A DNA stretch of 64,000 nt, taken from assembly GCF_001695855.1 (NCBI RefSeq), contig NZ_MBSS01000023.1, positions 62,001 to 126,000 of the forward strand, read 5' to 3'. Numbering within the stretch: the first letter of the stretch is position 1; every line of letters begins with the position of its first letter. Origin of the DNA: Ensifer sp. LC163 (GTDB lineage Bacteria; Pseudomonadota; Alphaproteobacteria; Rhizobiales; Rhizobiaceae). A program made the translations under genes and the position numbers. The notes below the pieces were generated by a model. It saw only the letters and a program-made list of their open reading frames with translations. It did no database searches and was not told the DNA's origin. Shown here one piece after another: positions 11,454 to 18,891 of this stretch.

Positions 11454-11832
11454 TTACTCCGCCGCGACCACGCGGCTGCGGCCGATGGTTGCCTGCGTCA
11501 GCAGGAACGCGCTGACCGCGCAGATCGCAATCCCCGCGGCCATCGGAAGGGCGGTTCCGTCGAAGAAGACGGCGGCGAGGATCATGGCGACGGCCGCTGT
11601 GACGAAATGCAACGTTCCCATCAGCGCCGATGCCGTACCGGCAATCTCGCCGTGATCCTCGAGCGCCAGCACCGCGAAGGTGGGAATGACCAGACCGAGA
11701 GCGCCGTAGCCGACGAAGAGGAATGCAGCCATGACCGGCAACTGGTTGAAGCCGAGGCTCATGACGATGAACATGCTGGCCATGGTCAAGGCGAAGCCGG
11801 AGCTCTTGGCCAACCGGCCCAAGCCATCGGGT
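11454..11832 (-). pseudogene. 3' fragment of an MFS drug-resistance (Bcr/CflA-like) transporter
   Basis: The minus strand encodes about 122 residues with four hydrophobic segments (for example MASMFIVMSLGFNQLP, AFLFVGYGALGLVIP) and the EIAGTASALMGTLHFV motif typical of the last helices of Bcr/CflA-family 12-TM transporters. Intact members are about 400 residues, so roughly the first two thirds are missing. A TGA stop lies just upstream of the homologous segment (about 11833), and no start with a ribosome-binding site is seen. The remaining frame is intact to its stop, which suggests fairly recent truncation. Confidence 0.7.
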
Positions 11833-11911
11833 CACCGCGGTAATTCTTGTCACCGCGAGCTCAACGGCAAGCGCCTGCCCGCAACCGCGTAGCGCCGGTC
11901 TTGCCTGTCTT

Positions 11912-12196
11912 CTAGCCGGTAATCTGGAACCCCTGCACCGGATCGGGCAAGGCGACCGGTTCGGTTTCGACATTGACGACGGCGGCTTCCGCCGGCCCAA
12001 TCCAGAGCCGCTCGACCATATTTGCAAGCGCGGCATCGGAGCCGACGATCATCGCCGCCACCGATCCGTCGCGCTCGTTGCGCACCCAGCCGGTGACGCC
12101 GAGACGCTCCGCCTCCCGGCGGGTCCAGATGCGAAAGCTGACGCCCTGCACCCTTCCGCTGACACGAACCAGCATCGCTTTGCGCTCTCTGATCAT
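11912..12196 (-). CDS. acyP: Acylphosphatase
   Basis: A 94-residue acylphosphatase, hydrolysing carboxyl-phosphate bonds such as in 1,3-bisphosphoglycerate or acetyl/carbamoyl phosphate. The signature GRVQGVSFR (from about residue 14) contains the catalytic Arg of the phosphate-binding loop, and the catalytic Asn is N40 in GWVRN. I chose the ATG at 12196 because the family normally starts a few residues before this motif. Upstream lies a hairpin repeat element. The neighbouring MFS fragment is not functionally related. Confidence 0.92.
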   Translation of the reverse strand: MIRERKAMLVRVSGRVQGVSFRIWTRREAERLGVTGWVRNERDGSVAAMIVGSDAALANMVERLWIGPAEAAVVNVETEPVALPDPVQGFQITG

Positions 12197-12284
12197 GATG
12201 GCACCTGTTGCCGATACAGAAGAGAAACTGGCGCGTGGGTCGACAAAAGCAAGTCGCCCAGCAAAGCGGATGCATTCGGCACTA

Positions 12285-12387
12285 CTGCATGCTTCCTTAA
12301 ATCCTATCCGATGTAAGGATAAAAACATGCAGCAATTCAAAGTGCTGCAGCGACCTTTGCGCGTCTGATAGGACGCGCGGCGCTTTA
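12285..12387 (-). repeat. Two-hairpin intergenic repeat, copy 1
   Basis: Read on the minus strand it has a GC-rich hairpin (GCGCCGCGCGTCC with GGTCGCTGC-type partner, imperfect), the conserved linker CACTTTGAATTGCTGCA and a second hairpin ending AAGGAAGCATGCAG. It matches copies at 15329-15399, 51702-51804 and 58013-58111. Its first arm abuts the stop codon of the cupredoxin gene (stop complement at 12385-12387), so here it forms that gene's 3' end. Confidence 0.85.
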
Positions 12388-12705
12388 GGGTTTCGTCACC
12401 GAAATGCGGCCCTTCATGTTGGGATGGAAGCGGCAGTAATAATCCACCTGCCCCGACTCTCCCACGACAAAGCTTGCGGTCTTCTTGGCTGGGATCAACA
12501 CTTCCCCGCCGCCGTTCGAGGTCGCGGTATGGACGAGGATATCCCTGTTGACCCACTCGATCGTGTCGCCCACCCGTGCCTCGATCTCTGCCGGAACAAA
12601 CGCCATTTTTTCGATCGTCACGCGGATTGTTTCTGCCCGCACATCGACGGCGCCATTGCCGAGCAGGAGCCCGGCAATGGCAATGAGATAAAATCTGGAT
12701 CGCAT
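12385..12705 (-). CDS. Periplasmic cupredoxin (amicyanin/plastocyanin-like)
   Basis: A 106-residue protein with a Sec signal peptide (about residues 1-24) and a mature domain of roughly 80 residues. Type-1 copper ligands are all present: H59 (VHTAT) and the C91-x2-H94-x2-M97 loop (CRFHPNM), as in amicyanin. It probably carries electrons or copper in the periplasm. It lies ten bases downstream of the DUF4142 gene and shares its transcript, which begins at an ECF-type promoter at 13295-13325. The linkage with an ECF sigma factor suggests induction by envelope or redox stress. Confidence 0.9.
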   Translation of the reverse strand: MRSRFYLIAIAGLLLGNGAVDVRAETIRVTIEKMAFVPAEIEARVGDTIEWVNRDILVHTATSNGGGEVLIPAKKTASFVVGESGQVDYYCRFHPNMKGRISVTKP

Positions 12706-12714
12706 GGCCGCGCC

Positions 12715-13239
12715 CTACTTCAGCGATGCGGCAACATGCTCGGCATGCTGCTGGTGACCCTGAAAAATCTTCAAGCCGGTCTCAAGCAGTGCCTTGAGCT
12801 CGGGATTGCTGGCCGACGGAATGAGCAGAGTTTCCAGCGCTCCATTCACCTGCTTGTGGTAGGCGACTTCATTGTCGACATAGGCCTTGTCGAAGCTTGC
12901 GCCGTCGAGCTTGGCAAGCTTGGCGCGTTCATCCTCGGCCGCTTTCGCGAGCGCCTTGCTGGTATCATTGTCCTCCGGCGTCACCTTGAGTTTTTTGACA
13001 AGATCGAGTGCTTGCGTGTTCACCGCCTCGTGGTCGCGCACCATATCCTCAGCGAACGAAACGACAGCCTCGTTGCTGGATTTCGAAATCGCGAGCTTGG
13101 CGTTTTCCACGTCGATCACTCCGGCCGTATAGGCGATATGAGCGATCTGCGGATCGGCCGGCTTGTCTGCCGCCTGTGCCAGGGACGCAAGACCGAGCAG
13201 GCAAAGCGTGGCAAGCGCAGTCATTGGTCGCATGTTCAT
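12715..13239 (-). CDS. DUF4142 periplasmic protein
   Basis: A 174-residue exported protein with a signal peptide cleaved near AQA-AD (about residue 24). The mature part is all-helical and ferritin-like, with the DUF4142 pattern (FAEDMVRDHEAVNTQALDLV; VAYHKQVNGALETLLIP). Function is unknown; members are often found beside ECF sigma factors and stress genes. A strong ribosome-binding site (GGGAGGAAA) precedes the ATG, and an ECF-type promoter lies about 55 bases upstream. It is followed ten bases later by the cupredoxin gene. Confidence 0.85.
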   Translation of the reverse strand: MNMRPMTALATLCLLGLASLAQAADKPADPQIAHIAYTAGVIDVENAKLAISKSSNEAVVSFAEDMVRDHEAVNTQALDLVKKLKVTPEDNDTSKALAKAAEDERAKLAKLDGASFDKAYVDNEVAYHKQVNGALETLLIPSASNPELKALLETGLKIFQGHQQHAEHVAASLK

Positions 13240-13294
13240 GGGTTTCCTCCCTCATCCGGCGCGCGTGGCGCGGGATCTGTTTGCAGTTGACAGC

Positions 13295-13325
13295 CATTGG
13301 ATGCCGCCTGCCCGGAAAGGTTCCC
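13295..13325 (-). promoter_or_regulatory. Candidate ECF promoter of the DUF4142-cupredoxin operon
   Basis: On the minus strand: GGGAACCTTT, 11 bases, then GCATCCAATG. The same pattern, differing at one base outside the spacer, precedes the sigma factor gene at 14044-14074. The expected transcription start falls about 50 bases before the DUF4142 ATG. Confidence 0.7.
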
Positions 13326-13330
13326 GCAAA

Positions 13331-14026
13331 TCAATTGGAAAGACCAAGTCGCCCCATGACGGATGCCGCCAATCGCGCGCAGCGTCGCCCGGCAAAAGGA
13401 AAAGCGTCCAGCAGTACCGGGCCGATCTGTTCATGCAACTGCTTGCGCACAAGATGCCGGGCCCGATGCAGCCGCGTCTTGACGGTCTCCGGGCGCAGGC
13501 CAAGCAGGTCGGCCGTCTCCTCGACGCTCAGGCCCTCGATCACCCGCGCAACAAACACGGTTCTGTAGATATCAGGCAGGTTGTCGGTCGCCCGTTCCAC
13601 CAGGTTGAGGATCTGTCGCTGCGCCATCATACGTTCGGGATCATCGGCGCTTGCCGGCAGAGGAAACTGAATGACCGTCGCGTCGTGGCTGTTACCGATC
13701 GGGCGAAGCACGTCGGCCTTGCGGCGCCCCTGGCGCAGCCGGCCGAGCGCCTCGTTAATGACGATGCGCGACAACCAGGTTCCGAGCGACGATTCGCCAC
13801 GAAAGTTCGCGAGATGCGCGAAGGCAAGCACATAGGCTTCCTGCACGATGTCTTCCGCTTCGCTGTCGTTTCGAATGATACCTCTGGCAATCCGATAGAG
13901 GCGTTGGTTGTGGACCTGCATGATCGTCATGAAGGCTTGCCCGTCACGTGCGATCGCCCTTTGCGCCAGTTCCATGTCCGCAGTCGCGTCCGTTATCGCA
14001 ATCGTGCTTGGTCGAATATGTGCCAT
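13331..14026 (-). CDS. ECF-type RNA polymerase sigma factor
   Basis: A 231-residue group 4 sigma factor. Region 2 is at about residues 35-110 (EDIVQEAYVLAFAHLANFRG, then LGTWLSRIVINEAL) and region 4 at about 145-200 (LPDIYRTVFVARVIEGLS, then LGLRPETVKTRLHRAR). The start at 14026 is preceded by GGGAGG; a longer form from 14089 would read through the promoter. No anti-sigma gene is adjacent, so its control is not evident. Its own promoter and that of the next operon share one motif, which implies autoregulation and control of the DUF4142-cupredoxin pair. A roughly 35-residue tail follows region 4. Confidence 0.92.
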   Translation of the reverse strand: MAHIRPSTIAITDATADMELAQRAIARDGQAFMTIMQVHNQRLYRIARGIIRNDSEAEDIVQEAYVLAFAHLANFRGESSLGTWLSRIVINEALGRLRQGRRKADVLRPIGNSHDATVIQFPLPASADDPERMMAQRQILNLVERATDNLPDIYRTVFVARVIEGLSVEETADLLGLRPETVKTRLHRARHLVRKQLHEQIGPVLLDAFPFAGRRCARLAASVMGRLGLSN

Positions 14027-14043
14027 GACCGGGCCTCCCGCAG

Positions 14044-14074
14044 CATTAGATGCACGGTTGCGCCAAAGGTTCCC
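14044..14074 (-). promoter_or_regulatory. Candidate autoregulatory ECF promoter
   Basis: On the minus strand: GGGAACCTTT, 11 bases, then GCATCTAATG, directly upstream of the sigma factor ribosome-binding site. It matches the 13295-13325 element with identical spacing. The resulting 5' leader would be only about ten bases long. Confidence 0.65.
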
Positions 14075-14221
14075 GTCATTTCTGTCCAATTACAAGCACG
14101 TGCCCTCTCCTTGGAAACGTTTTCCGGGAAGGCGGTTGCGCCATTGTAGCAGGCTTTCGCTTCGCGGCCCGACCGCCGAATTCATAGCCGACCACCCAGG
14201 CGAGAGGCCACAAATTTCTCT

Positions 14222-14374
14222 CGCTACCATGTTACGATTTTCATCGCGTATTTTTAAAAGTTGACGCGCGAAAAGTTTTGTGGTTTTTACAGCATCGCCA
14301 AGACGGTGATGGGAGGGCCCTCCTGCTTGGCAGCCAAGACCAAAGGCCCACGTCGTTTCCAAGGGAGGAAACCC
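14222..14374 (+). promoter_or_regulatory. Upstream region of the tagatose-type sugar operon
   Basis: This stretch is AT-rich compared with its surroundings. A -35-like TTGACG lies at 14261-14266 and the heptamer AAAAGTT occurs twice, at 14256-14262 and 14271-14277, the second inside the small palindrome AAAAGTTTT. This is a plausible place for the LacI-family regulator encoded at the end of the operon to bind. No strong -10 is visible. GGGAGGAAA precedes the binding-protein ATG. Confidence 0.35.
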
Positions 14375-15265
14375 ATGAACATGCCCCGTATTCTCAAGGC
14401 GCTTGTCGCCGGCACGGCACTGGCGCTGATTGCATCGGCCGCATCGGCTGAAGGCATCGGCGCCTCGCTCCTGACCCAGCAGCACCCGTTCTACATCGAG
14501 CTTGCCGACGCGATGAAAGCCGAGGCGAAGGAGAAGAACGTCACGCTCGAAGTTGCGATCGCCAACCAGGATCTCAACAAACAGCTCGCCGACGTCGAGG
14601 ATTTCATCGTCAAGGGCGTCGACGTCATCGTCATTTCGCCGGTCGATAGCCAGGGCGTGCGCGCCGCGATCGAAAAGGCCGAGAAGGCCGGCATCAAGGT
14701 GATCACCGTCGACGTGCCCGCCAACGGCGCGACCGTCACCTCGCATATCGGCACCGACAACTTCACCGGGGGCGTCAAGGCTGGCGAGCTGATGGCGAAG
14801 GTTCTCGGCAACAAGGGCAAGGTTGCCGTCATCGATTACCCGACGGTCCAGTCGGTGGTGAACCGCGTCAACGGCTTCAAGGACGCAATCGCCAAGCATC
14901 CGGAGATGGAAATCGTCGCGATCCAGACCGGCATCACCCGCGCCGAAGCGCTTGCCGCCGCCCAGAACATGCTCCAGGCCAACCCTGACATATCAGGCAT
15001 CTTCGGCTTCGGCGACGACGCAGCACTTGCCGCTGCCGTCGCCGTCAAGGCGGCAGGCCTCGAAGCCCAGGTCAAGGTCATCGGCTTCGACGGCATGAAG
15101 GAAGCCCGCGACGCGGTCGACACCAACCCGGTAATGGTCGGCGTCATCCAGCAGTTCCCGGACCAGATGGGCAAGCAGGCGGTCGACACCGCCGTCAAGG
15201 TTGCCGCCGGCGAACAGGTTCAGGCCGAACAGCCGATCGTGCCCGGCGTCTATACCGCGAAGTAA
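14375..15265 (+). CDS. CUT2 sugar ABC transporter substrate-binding protein
   Basis: A 296-residue periplasmic sugar-binding protein of the RbsB (peripheral-binding fold type I) family. A signal peptide covers about residues 1-24 (ALIASAASA). The ATG at 14375 has GGGAGGAAA just upstream. Characteristic strands include VDVIVISPVDSQG and FGFGDDAALAA. It is first in an operon with an ATPase, a permease, a PfkB kinase, a GatZ-like protein and a LacI regulator. The neighbouring enzymes suggest a ketohexose or alditol ligand such as D-tagatose. Confidence 0.92.
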   Translation: MNMPRILKALVAGTALALIASAASAEGIGASLLTQQHPFYIELADAMKAEAKEKNVTLEVAIANQDLNKQLADVEDFIVKGVDVIVISPVDSQGVRAAIEKAEKAGIKVITVDVPANGATVTSHIGTDNFTGGVKAGELMAKVLGNKGKVAVIDYPTVQSVVNRVNGFKDAIAKHPEMEIVAIQTGITRAEALAAAQNMLQANPDISGIFGFGDDAALAAAVAVKAAGLEAQVKVIGFDGMKEARDAVDTNPVMVGVIQQFPDQMGKQAVDTAVKVAAGEQVQAEQPIVPGVYTAK

Positions 15266-15279
15266 GTCCTCCCAGGACA

Positions 15280-15301
15280 GCCGCCGCCCGAGGGCGGCGG
15301 C
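15280..15301 (+). terminator. Intercistronic GC hairpin after the binding-protein gene
   Basis: GCCGCCGCCC and GGGCGGCGGC pair perfectly around GA. No T-tract. This probably sets differential expression between the binding protein and the downstream ATPase/permease genes. Confidence 0.5.
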
Positions 15302-15328
15302 ACCCATACGATGAACGTCTCCGGCCTG

Positions 15329-15399
15329 CTGCATAAAAGATGCAGCAATTCAAAGTGCTGCAGCGACCTTTGCGCGTCTGATGAGACCCGCGGCGCTGT
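15329..15399 (-). repeat. Two-hairpin intergenic repeat, copy 2 (short form)
   Basis: It has the same linker (AGCAATTCAAAGTGCTGCAG on this strand) and GC-rich arm as the other copies, but the second hairpin is reduced to CTGCATAAAAGATGCAG. It lies in the intercistronic space between the binding-protein and ATPase genes, in the orientation opposite to transcription. Confidence 0.8.
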
Positions 15400-15440
15400 C
15401 GCTCCGGAGCCGCTTCTCGGCGCGATCCAAGGAGGCCGCC

Positions 15441-16964
15441 ATGCATGGTTCGACCACGGACACCGTTCTCAAGATCAGCAATGTCACAAAATCCTTCGGG
15501 CAGGTCGCCGCGCTGAAGAATATGCGGCTCGATGTCCGCCGCGGCCGCGTGCATACGCTGCTCGGCGAAAACGGTGCCGGCAAATCGACACTGATGAAAA
15601 TCCTCGCCGGCGTTCACTCGGCGACGTCGGGCGACATTAGCCTTAACGATCAACCCTATCGACCGGCCAACCCGCAGCAGGCATCAGCCCTGGGGCTCGC
15701 GATCGTCTTCCAGGAATTGAGCCTCTGCAACAACCTGACGGTGGCGGAGAACATTCTTGCGACGCGCGAGCCGCGCAAGTTCGGCTTCATCAACGACACG
15801 GCGCTCATCGCCAAGGCGAAGGCCATCGTCACTGAGCTCGGCCTGCCGATCGACGTCACCGAAAAGGTCGGCAATCTCTCGATCGCCCAACGTCAGTTGG
15901 TCGAGATCGCCAAGGGCCTCAGCCACGACGCCAAGGTCGTCATTCTCGACGAGCCGACCTCGTCGCTCAGCGACAGCGAAGCCGAGATCCTGTTCGACAT
16001 CATCGGCCGGCTGAAAAGCCGCGGCGTCGCCGTCATCTACATTTCCCACCGCATGGAAGAGATCATGCGGCTCAGCGACGACATCACCGTCATCCGCGAT
16101 GGCGAGTATGTCTCCACCCATGATCGCGACGACGTCACCATCGAGGCGCTGATCGCGCTGATGGTCGGGCGCCGGATGGAGGAGATCTATCCCCCGGCGA
16201 TCCATGACCGGTCGACGGCAAGCGCTGCCGATCAGCCCCCGGTGCTTGCGGTCGAACGCCTGACACGCGACGGCGAGTTCGAGGATATTTCCTTTAAGGT
16301 CGGCGCCGGCGAGATCCTCGGCTTCTTCGGTTTGGTCGGCTCCGGACGCTCGGAGGTGATGAACGCGCTGTTCGGCATGAAGAACGCCGATGGCACCGTG
16401 CGTCTCAACGACCAGGACGTGCGCTTCCGCTCGCCGGCCGAAGCCATCGCCCGCGGCATCGGCTTCGTCACCGAGAACCGCAAGGAAGAGGGCCTGGTGC
16501 TCGGGCACAGCGTCGAGTGGAACATCTCCATGGCGGCACTGCCCGATTTCACAGGCCCGTTCGGCTTTACCCGCAGCGGCGCCGAGCGGAAGGCGGCGGC
16601 AACCGAAGTCGGCCGGCTTGCCATCAAGACGCGCTCGCTCGACACCCCGTCCGGCGCGCTCAGCGGCGGCAACCAGCAGAAAATCGTGCTCGCCAAATGG
16701 CTGCTGACCCGGCCGAAGGTGCTGATCCTTGACGAGCCGACCCGCGGTGTCGACGTCGGTGCGAAATTCGAAATCTACAAGATCATCCGCCAGTTGGCGG
16801 CCGAAGGAACGGCAATCCTGCTGATCTCCTCCGAGCTGCCGGAGGTGCTCGGAATGAGCGACCGTGTGGTCGTCATGCATGAGGGCGTGCTCGGCGCGAC
16901 CCTTGCCGGCACCGACCTCACTCCCGAAACGATCATGGCGCACGCGACAGGTTTCCAATCATGA
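15441..16964 (+). CDS. CUT2 sugar ABC transporter ATPase
   Basis: A 507-residue fused double nucleotide-binding subunit of the RbsA/MglA type. The first domain has Walker A GENGAGKST, a Q-loop region VFQELSLC and Walker B VVILDEPTSSLS; the second has the degenerate Walker A GLVGSGRSE usual for CUT2 and a good signature LSGGNQQK with ILDEPTRGVDVG. AAGGAGG at 15429-15435 fixes the ATG at 15441. It overlaps the permease gene by four bases (ATGA). It powers uptake of the sugar bound by the preceding protein. Confidence 0.94.
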   Translation: MHGSTTDTVLKISNVTKSFGQVAALKNMRLDVRRGRVHTLLGENGAGKSTLMKILAGVHSATSGDISLNDQPYRPANPQQASALGLAIVFQELSLCNNLTVAENILATREPRKFGFINDTALIAKAKAIVTELGLPIDVTEKVGNLSIAQRQLVEIAKGLSHDAKVVILDEPTSSLSDSEAEILFDIIGRLKSRGVAVIYISHRMEEIMRLSDDITVIRDGEYVSTHDRDDVTIEALIALMVGRRMEEIYPPAIHDRSTASAADQPPVLAVERLTRDGEFEDISFKVGAGEILGFFGLVGSGRSEVMNALFGMKNADGTVRLNDQDVRFRSPAEAIARGIGFVTENRKEEGLVLGHSVEWNISMAALPDFTGPFGFTRSGAERKAAATEVGRLAIKTRSLDTPSGALSGGNQQKIVLAKWLLTRPKVLILDEPTRGVDVGAKFEIYKIIRQLAAEGTAILLISSELPEVLGMSDRVVVMHEGVLGATLAGTDLTPETIMAHATGFQS

Positions 16965-17923
16965 CCCAGCAAACTGCAGCCCAGGCCGCCCTCGTCAGGG
17001 CATTGAAGCAATATGGCGGCATCTTCCTCTCGCTGGTGATGCTCTGCATCATCTTTTCCTTCCTCAATCCGCGGTTCATGTCGGTCGTCAACTTCATGAA
17101 CATCCTGCAGCAGGTGGCTGTGATCGCGATCGCCGCCTTCGGCATGACCTGGGTGATCCTGCTCGGCGAGATCGACCTGTCGGTCGGCTCGATCATCGCG
17201 GTGGCCGGCATGGTCGGGGCGCAATGTTTCGCCTTCGGGCTCGGCTTCGGCCCGGCACTCGCCGTGACGCTGGTCGCGGGCGCGCTGATGGGGATGCTGA
17301 ACGGCGTGTTGACGGCGAAGCTGCTGCTGCCATCGTTCATCGTCACCGTCGCCACCATGGGCATCTATCGCGGCCTCGTCAGCCTACCGACGAACGGCGC
17401 GCCGGCGATGATCGACAACGCCACCTGGACCGCCATCGGCACCGAAAGCTTCCTCGGCCTGCCCATCATCATCTGGGTCGTCGCCGTCCTCTTCGTCATC
17501 AACCAGATCCTGCTCAGCAAGACGAGCTTCGGGCGCCGTGCCTATCTTACCGGCGGCAACCGCGAAGCGGCGATCTATTCGGGCATCAAGGTCGACCGCC
17601 TCAAGATCATCATCTTCATGATCTCGGGCGTCATGGCGGCGATCAGCGGCGTGCTGCTCTCCTCGCGGCTCTTCTCCGCCCAGACCAATGCCGGCATGAG
17701 CTATGAACTTGATGCCATTGCCGCGGCCGTTCTCGGCGGAACCTCGCTTGCCGGCGGTGTCGGCACCATGGTCGGCACGCTCATCGGCGCGCTGATCATC
17801 GGCGTGATGAACAACGGCATGAACATGCTTTCCGTCCCCTATTTCTACCAGCTCATCGTCAAGGGCCTCGTGATCCTTGTCGCCGTTTGGCTCGACGTTC
17901 GCGCCAAGCAGGCAAAGCGCTGA
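16961..17923 (+). CDS. CUT2 sugar ABC transporter permease
   Basis: A 320-residue RbsC-type permease with about eight to ten hydrophobic segments and the family motif FGMTWVILLGEIDLSVGSI near residue 65. The later motif FGRRAYLTGGNREAA is the ATPase-contact region. It starts within the end of the ATPase gene, and the kinase gene follows 21 bases after its stop. It forms the homodimeric pore of the importer. Confidence 0.93.
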   Translation: MTQQTAAQAALVRALKQYGGIFLSLVMLCIIFSFLNPRFMSVVNFMNILQQVAVIAIAAFGMTWVILLGEIDLSVGSIIAVAGMVGAQCFAFGLGFGPALAVTLVAGALMGMLNGVLTAKLLLPSFIVTVATMGIYRGLVSLPTNGAPAMIDNATWTAIGTESFLGLPIIIWVVAVLFVINQILLSKTSFGRRAYLTGGNREAAIYSGIKVDRLKIIIFMISGVMAAISGVLLSSRLFSAQTNAGMSYELDAIAAAVLGGTSLAGGVGTMVGTLIGALIIGVMNNGMNMLSVPYFYQLIVKGLVILVAVWLDVRAKQAKR

Positions 17924-17944
17924 CCCGACACGAGTGACAGACCC

Positions 17945-18886
17945 ATGCACAAGATACTGACGATCGGCGAGATTCTCGTCGAGATCATCGCCACCGAAAA
18001 GGGCGACGGCTTCCGGCAGCCAACACCACTGATCGGTCCTTTCCCCTCCGGGGCGCCTGCCATCTTCATCGACCAGGTCGGCAAGCTCGGCCAGGCGAGC
18101 GCGATCATTTCCCGCGTCGGCGGCGACGATTTCGGTCACGCCAATCTGGCGCGCCTGGAAGCGGACGGCGTCGATATTTCCGGCATCGCGGTCGATGCAC
18201 TCGCCACAACCGGCAGCGCCTTCGTTCGCTATCGCGATGACGGCAGCCGCGCCTTCGTCTTCAACATCCGCGACAGCGCCTGCGGCACCATTCGCCTGGA
18301 TGATAAGACGATCGCCCTCGTTCGCAGTTGCAGCCACATGCATGTCATGGGGTCGTCGCTTTACGCGCCGAGCGTGGTCGAAAGCATTCTGGCGGCGATC
18401 GACATCATCAAGGCGGCAGGCGGCACGGTCTCCTTCGACCCTAACCTTCGGGCAGAAATCCTCGAAAGCCCCGGCATGCGCGAAGCGCTGAGATCGGTCC
18501 TTGCCAAGACCGACGTGTTCCTGCCGAGCGGGGCCGAACTCTTCCTTTTCACCGAGGCAAAGAGCGAGGCGGAGGCCATCGCCGAACTCCTCGCCTCCGG
18601 CATCAAGGTCGTCGTCGTCAAGCGCGGCGCCGATGGTGCCAGCTATTTCGATGCGGAAACGGCATTCACCCTCCCCGGCTTTGCGGTCGAAGAGGTCGAT
18701 CCGACCGGGGCGGGCGACTGCTTCGGCGCCACCTTCGTCACCTGCTGGCTGAATGGTGCTGCACCGCGCGAAGCGCTCGAACTCGCCAATGCCTCCGGCG
18801 CCCGCGCCGTGATGATCTCAGGCCCGATGGAAGGCGCCTCGACCAGAGCAGAACTCGAAGCCTTCATCAGCGCGCGAAAGGATTGA
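17945..18886 (+). CDS. PfkB-family sugar kinase, probable D-tagatose kinase
   Basis: A 313-residue ribokinase/PfkB-fold kinase. The C-terminal catalytic signature is DPTGAGDCFGATF with the base Asp in GAGD, and the N-terminal part has ILTIGEILVEI and the FPSGAPAIFI substrate-side segment. Its stop lies six bases before the start of a PF08013 (GatZ/KbaZ) gene. That PF00294 + PF08013 pair is the one shown in Agrobacterium to phosphorylate D-tagatose and epimerise D-tagatose 6-phosphate to D-fructose 6-phosphate. The substrate is therefore inferred by analogy. A 2-keto-3-deoxygluconate or fructose kinase is an alternative by sequence alone. Confidence 0.8.
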   Translation: MHKILTIGEILVEIIATEKGDGFRQPTPLIGPFPSGAPAIFIDQVGKLGQASAIISRVGGDDFGHANLARLEADGVDISGIAVDALATTGSAFVRYRDDGSRAFVFNIRDSACGTIRLDDKTIALVRSCSHMHVMGSSLYAPSVVESILAAIDIIKAAGGTVSFDPNLRAEILESPGMREALRSVLAKTDVFLPSGAELFLFTEAKSEAEAIAELLASGIKVVVVKRGADGASYFDAETAFTLPGFAVEEVDPTGAGDCFGATFVTCWLNGAAPREALELANASGARAVMISGPMEGASTRAELEAFISARKD

Positions 18887-18891
18887 GCGTC

